NCBI GenBank assembly: GCA_964618785.1
Contig: CAZUCY010000073.1
Coordinates: 1 to 17,882, forward strand
From: FEN-1297 sp964618785
GTDB lineage: Bacteria > Bacteroidota > Ignavibacteria > Ignavibacteriales > Ignavibacteriaceae
Length of the DNA stretch: 17,882 nt
Reading direction: 5' to 3'
Program-made: the position numbers and the translations under genes
Notes under the pieces: generated by a model
The model's database searches: none
What the model was told of the DNA's origin: nothing
What the model saw: the letters and a program-made list of their open reading frames with translations, nothing else
Shown: positions 16,303-17,882 of the stretch, piece by piece
Layout: each line of letters starts with the position of its first letter
Numbering within the stretch: the first letter of the stretch is position 1

Positions 16303-16692
16303 TTTCCCTCCTTTTGTTCTTTTATTTTTTCTGCATTAACTCTTTCTAAGTATTCATTTCTATCTTCTTTACTTTCCTGCTGATGGTCTATATTTATTTT
16401 TTTAATTCAGCCTTGAGTCTTTGGAAAGTAATTAAATAATCTAAATTAAAAAAACCTTCAAAACTAATCTTTGTTAAAAGAATAAATAATAATACTCTGG
16501 CAAAAAAAAAGTAGATTTGAAATATTAAATTCTATACTTTAGTCATACAAATTGGTGCGCCCTTTAATCCTATTAAAGAACAGACCAATTTGCCGGCGTT
16601 CTTTTAACATGGCTTTGCCAAAACTCGAAGCTATTTAATAAAACTATAATAATTATGTAATATAAGTTATTAATTAAATTTCGGGAGGAGTT
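16303..16692. other. Intergenic region of 390 bp, divergent promoters plus palindromic element
   Basis: It separates the minus-strand RHS-tip gene from the plus-strand YbaK gene, so it should hold both promoters; none stands out in the AT-rich sequence. It contains the ribosome site of the RHS-tip gene (about 16307-16315, minus), the nested inverted repeat at 16548-16592, and the YbaK ribosome site GGAGG (16684-16688). I see no coding potential longer than a few dozen codons. Confidence 0.6.
16548..16592. repeat. Nested inverted repeat (possible folded RNA or dispersed palindromic element)
   Basis: Outer arms CAAATTGGT (16548-16556) and ACCAATTTG (16584-16592) are perfect 9-bp complements. 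Inside them CTTTAAT (16562-16568) and ATTAAAG (16572-16578) form a perfect 7-bp stem with a 3-nt loop. The two stems are separated by short internal-loop strands (GCGCC and AACAG). A further 7-bp pair, TGGCAAA (16498-16504) and TTTGCCA (16614-16620), brackets the whole. It ends about 100 bp before the YbaK start. No T-run follows, so it is not an obvious terminator. Confidence 0.5.
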
Positions 16693-17166
16693 ATGCCTTT
16701 AAGAAAATTAAAAGAGTATCTTGACGGTAACAAAATAAAATATGTTACTATAAGTCATTCTTCTGCTTTTACAGCTCAGGAAATTGCGGCTTCGGCACAT
16801 ATTCCCGGAAAGAAACTTGCAAAAACAGTATTGATTAAAGTTGACGGCAAAATGGCAATGGCAGTCCTTCCAGCTTCAGATAAGGTCGATTTTGATTTAT
16901 TGAAAGAAACAATTGGAAACGAAAATATTCGCCTGGCTTATGAACAGGAATTTATGGATAAATTTCCCGATTGTGAAATTGGAGCTATGCCGCCCTTTGG
17001 TAATTTATACGGCATTGAAGTTTATGTTGCAAAAAGTTTAACTGAAGATGAGGAAATTGCTTTTAATGCTTGTTCCCATTCAGAATTAATAAGGATGTCT
17101 TATAACGACTTTGAGAAATTAGTCAATCCAAAAATACTGGATTTTTCGTTTAAGTCGAAGTTGTAG
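16693..17166 (+). CDS. YbaK/ProX-type aminoacyl-tRNA deacylase (trans-editing)
   Basis: A 157-residue YbaK/aminoacyl-tRNA-synthetase-associated domain protein that stands free. Features of the family: AFTAQEIAASAHIPGKKLAKTVLIKVDGKMAMAVLPAS (25-62, split at the strand after Lys44), where Lys44 of LAKTVLI is the conserved active-site lysine; then KVDFDLLKETIG and GAMPPFGNLYGI (97-108), the substrate-pocket loop with the GxxPPFG motif. Members hydrolyse wrongly charged tRNA, such as Ala-, Ser- or Cys-tRNA(Pro) in the ProXp-ala and YbaK groups; which one applies here is not decidable. Cytoplasmic. A strong ribosome site GGGAGGAG (16683-16690) precedes the ATG. Probably a single-gene unit. Confidence 0.88.
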   Translation: MPLRKLKEYLDGNKIKYVTISHSSAFTAQEIAASAHIPGKKLAKTVLIKVDGKMAMAVLPASDKVDFDLLKETIGNENIRLAYEQEFMDKFPDCEIGAMPPFGNLYGIEVYVAKSLTEDEEIAFNACSHSELIRMSYNDFEKLVNPKILDFSFKSKL

Positions 17167-17377
17167 ATAAATAGCAGGATTTGTTTAAGAACTTTTTCTG
17201 AAGATGGTCTTTGGATAATTATATAATTATTTGAAATTTCATCTTTAATTTTATGTCCTGAACGCCATTCTTAACAATTTTCTTAGATTATAAGATATTT
17301 TTTTATAATTTTAAAGTTAAGATAGAAGTTATAACTATCACAATTTTTTTTATTTAACAAAATTATAGGCATTCTTT

Positions 17378-17882
17378 ATGTTATCTGCAAAATTTAAATT
17401 CATTTTGTTAGTTATGGTTTTCCTTGCAGGGGTTTCAACTGTATCTTTTAGTAAAACAATAGGAAGCGGAGATGAAATTAATAAAAAAGATATGGATACA
17501 ACCATTAGTCCCGCCGTTGATTTTTTTGAGTATGCAAACGGAACATGGTTGAAGAATACTGAAATACCGCCTGCATTTTCCGGTTGGGGATCATTTTATA
17601 TCCTTAGAGATGATAATTTAAGCAGAATTCAAAGCATCTTGGCGGATGTTGAAAAAAAAACCGATCTTAAAAAAGGCAGCAGTGAACAGTTCGTTGGAGA
17701 TTTTTATTTTACCGGAATGGATTCTGAAAATATAGAAAAACAAGGCTTCAAACCGATTGAAAAGGATTTGGATGCGGTAAATTCTATTAAAGGTCTTAAA
17801 GATTTCTATAAAGAATTAGTCAATATTCATCTTGGTTATTCAAACCCGCTTTTTGCTCTCGGATCAGGTCCTGATGCAAAAA
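17378..17882 (+). CDS. M13-family (neprilysin-like) zinc metallopeptidase, N-terminal part (partial at right edge)
   Basis: Open to the window end; 168 codons visible of an expected 650-700. A signal peptide (about 1-25, LVMVFLAGVSTVSFS) is followed by the family opening SPAVDFFEYANGTWLKNTEIPPAFSGWGSF, centred on residues 45-72 with the tract YANGTWL, then LRDDNLSRIQSIL and DFYFTGMDS. This is the standard N-terminus of bacterial M13 endopeptidases (PepO/neprilysin-like). The catalytic HExxH and ExxxD motifs lie beyond the edge, so activity cannot be checked. The protein should be periplasmic or membrane-attached and digest oligopeptides. ATG 17378 is the first start giving a complete signal peptide; no strong ribosome site precedes it (only ATAGG, 8-12 nt upstream). 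Confidence 0.88.
   Translation, partial: MLSAKFKFILLVMVFLAGVSTVSFSKTIGSGDEINKKDMDTTISPAVDFFEYANGTWLKNTEIPPAFSGWGSFYILRDDNLSRIQSILADVEKKTDLKKGSSEQFVGDFYFTGMDSENIEKQGFKPIEKDLDAVNSIKGLKDFYKELVNIHLGYSNPLFALGSGPDAK

Overview
The window comes from an AT-rich Gram-negative bacterium of the Bacteroidota/Chlorobiota/Ignavibacteriota assemblage. The markers are a TonB-dependent receptor with a CarboxypepD_reg-like N-terminal domain paired with a DUF4249 lipoprotein, a propeller lipoprotein, FlgD/type-IX-secretion-like Ig sequence, and RHS sequence of the SVDP...NNPL...DPNG type common in that group. Several starts are preceded by good Shine-Dalgarno sequences (AAGGAG at 6879, GGAG at 12331, AAAGGAGGG before 16302, GGAGG at 16684). 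Classical Bacteroidia are usually SD-poor, so I lean towards Ignavibacteria-like relatives; this is inference.

Layout. 1-306: 3' end of an ABC-2 exporter permease. 400-993: YecD-like isochorismatase-family protein lacking the usual nucleophilic Cys. 1044-6609 (minus): tightly packed operon of TonB-dependent receptor, DUF4249 lipoprotein, PEGA/beta-propeller lipoprotein and a FAH-family enzyme; the first three genes overlap by 4 bp and 1 bp. 6894-8816: long-chain acyl-CoA ligase, divergent from that operon. 9072-13653: TetR regulator, EmrA-like adaptor, EmrB-like 14-helix MFS pump and TolC-like outer-membrane channel. This is a complete self-regulated tripartite drug-efflux operon with a candidate promoter and a 27-bp operator at its head and a perfect 14-bp hairpin terminator at its end. 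13706-14152 (minus): exported NTF2-like protein.

14391-16302 is the accessory part. A decayed RHS/YD-repeat remnant lies on the plus strand. Convergent to it, on the minus strand, is a small protein with its own signal peptide, the last piece of an RHS core, a LysM-like segment and a Cys/His papain-fold (NlpC/P60/CHAP-like) C-terminal domain. An in-frame TAG interrupts it. Immediately downstream is a small exported FlgD-Ig-like protein. The order and export signals fit a cell-wall-targeting toxin and a periplasmic immunity protein, with the toxin now broken or conditionally read through. This is the best candidate for an undescribed system in the window, but toxin and immunity roles are inferred, not shown.

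16693-17166 is a YbaK/ProX-type aminoacyl-tRNA deacylase and 17378 to the right edge is the start of an exported M13 metallopeptidase. I saw no tRNA, rRNA, CRISPR array or transposase.
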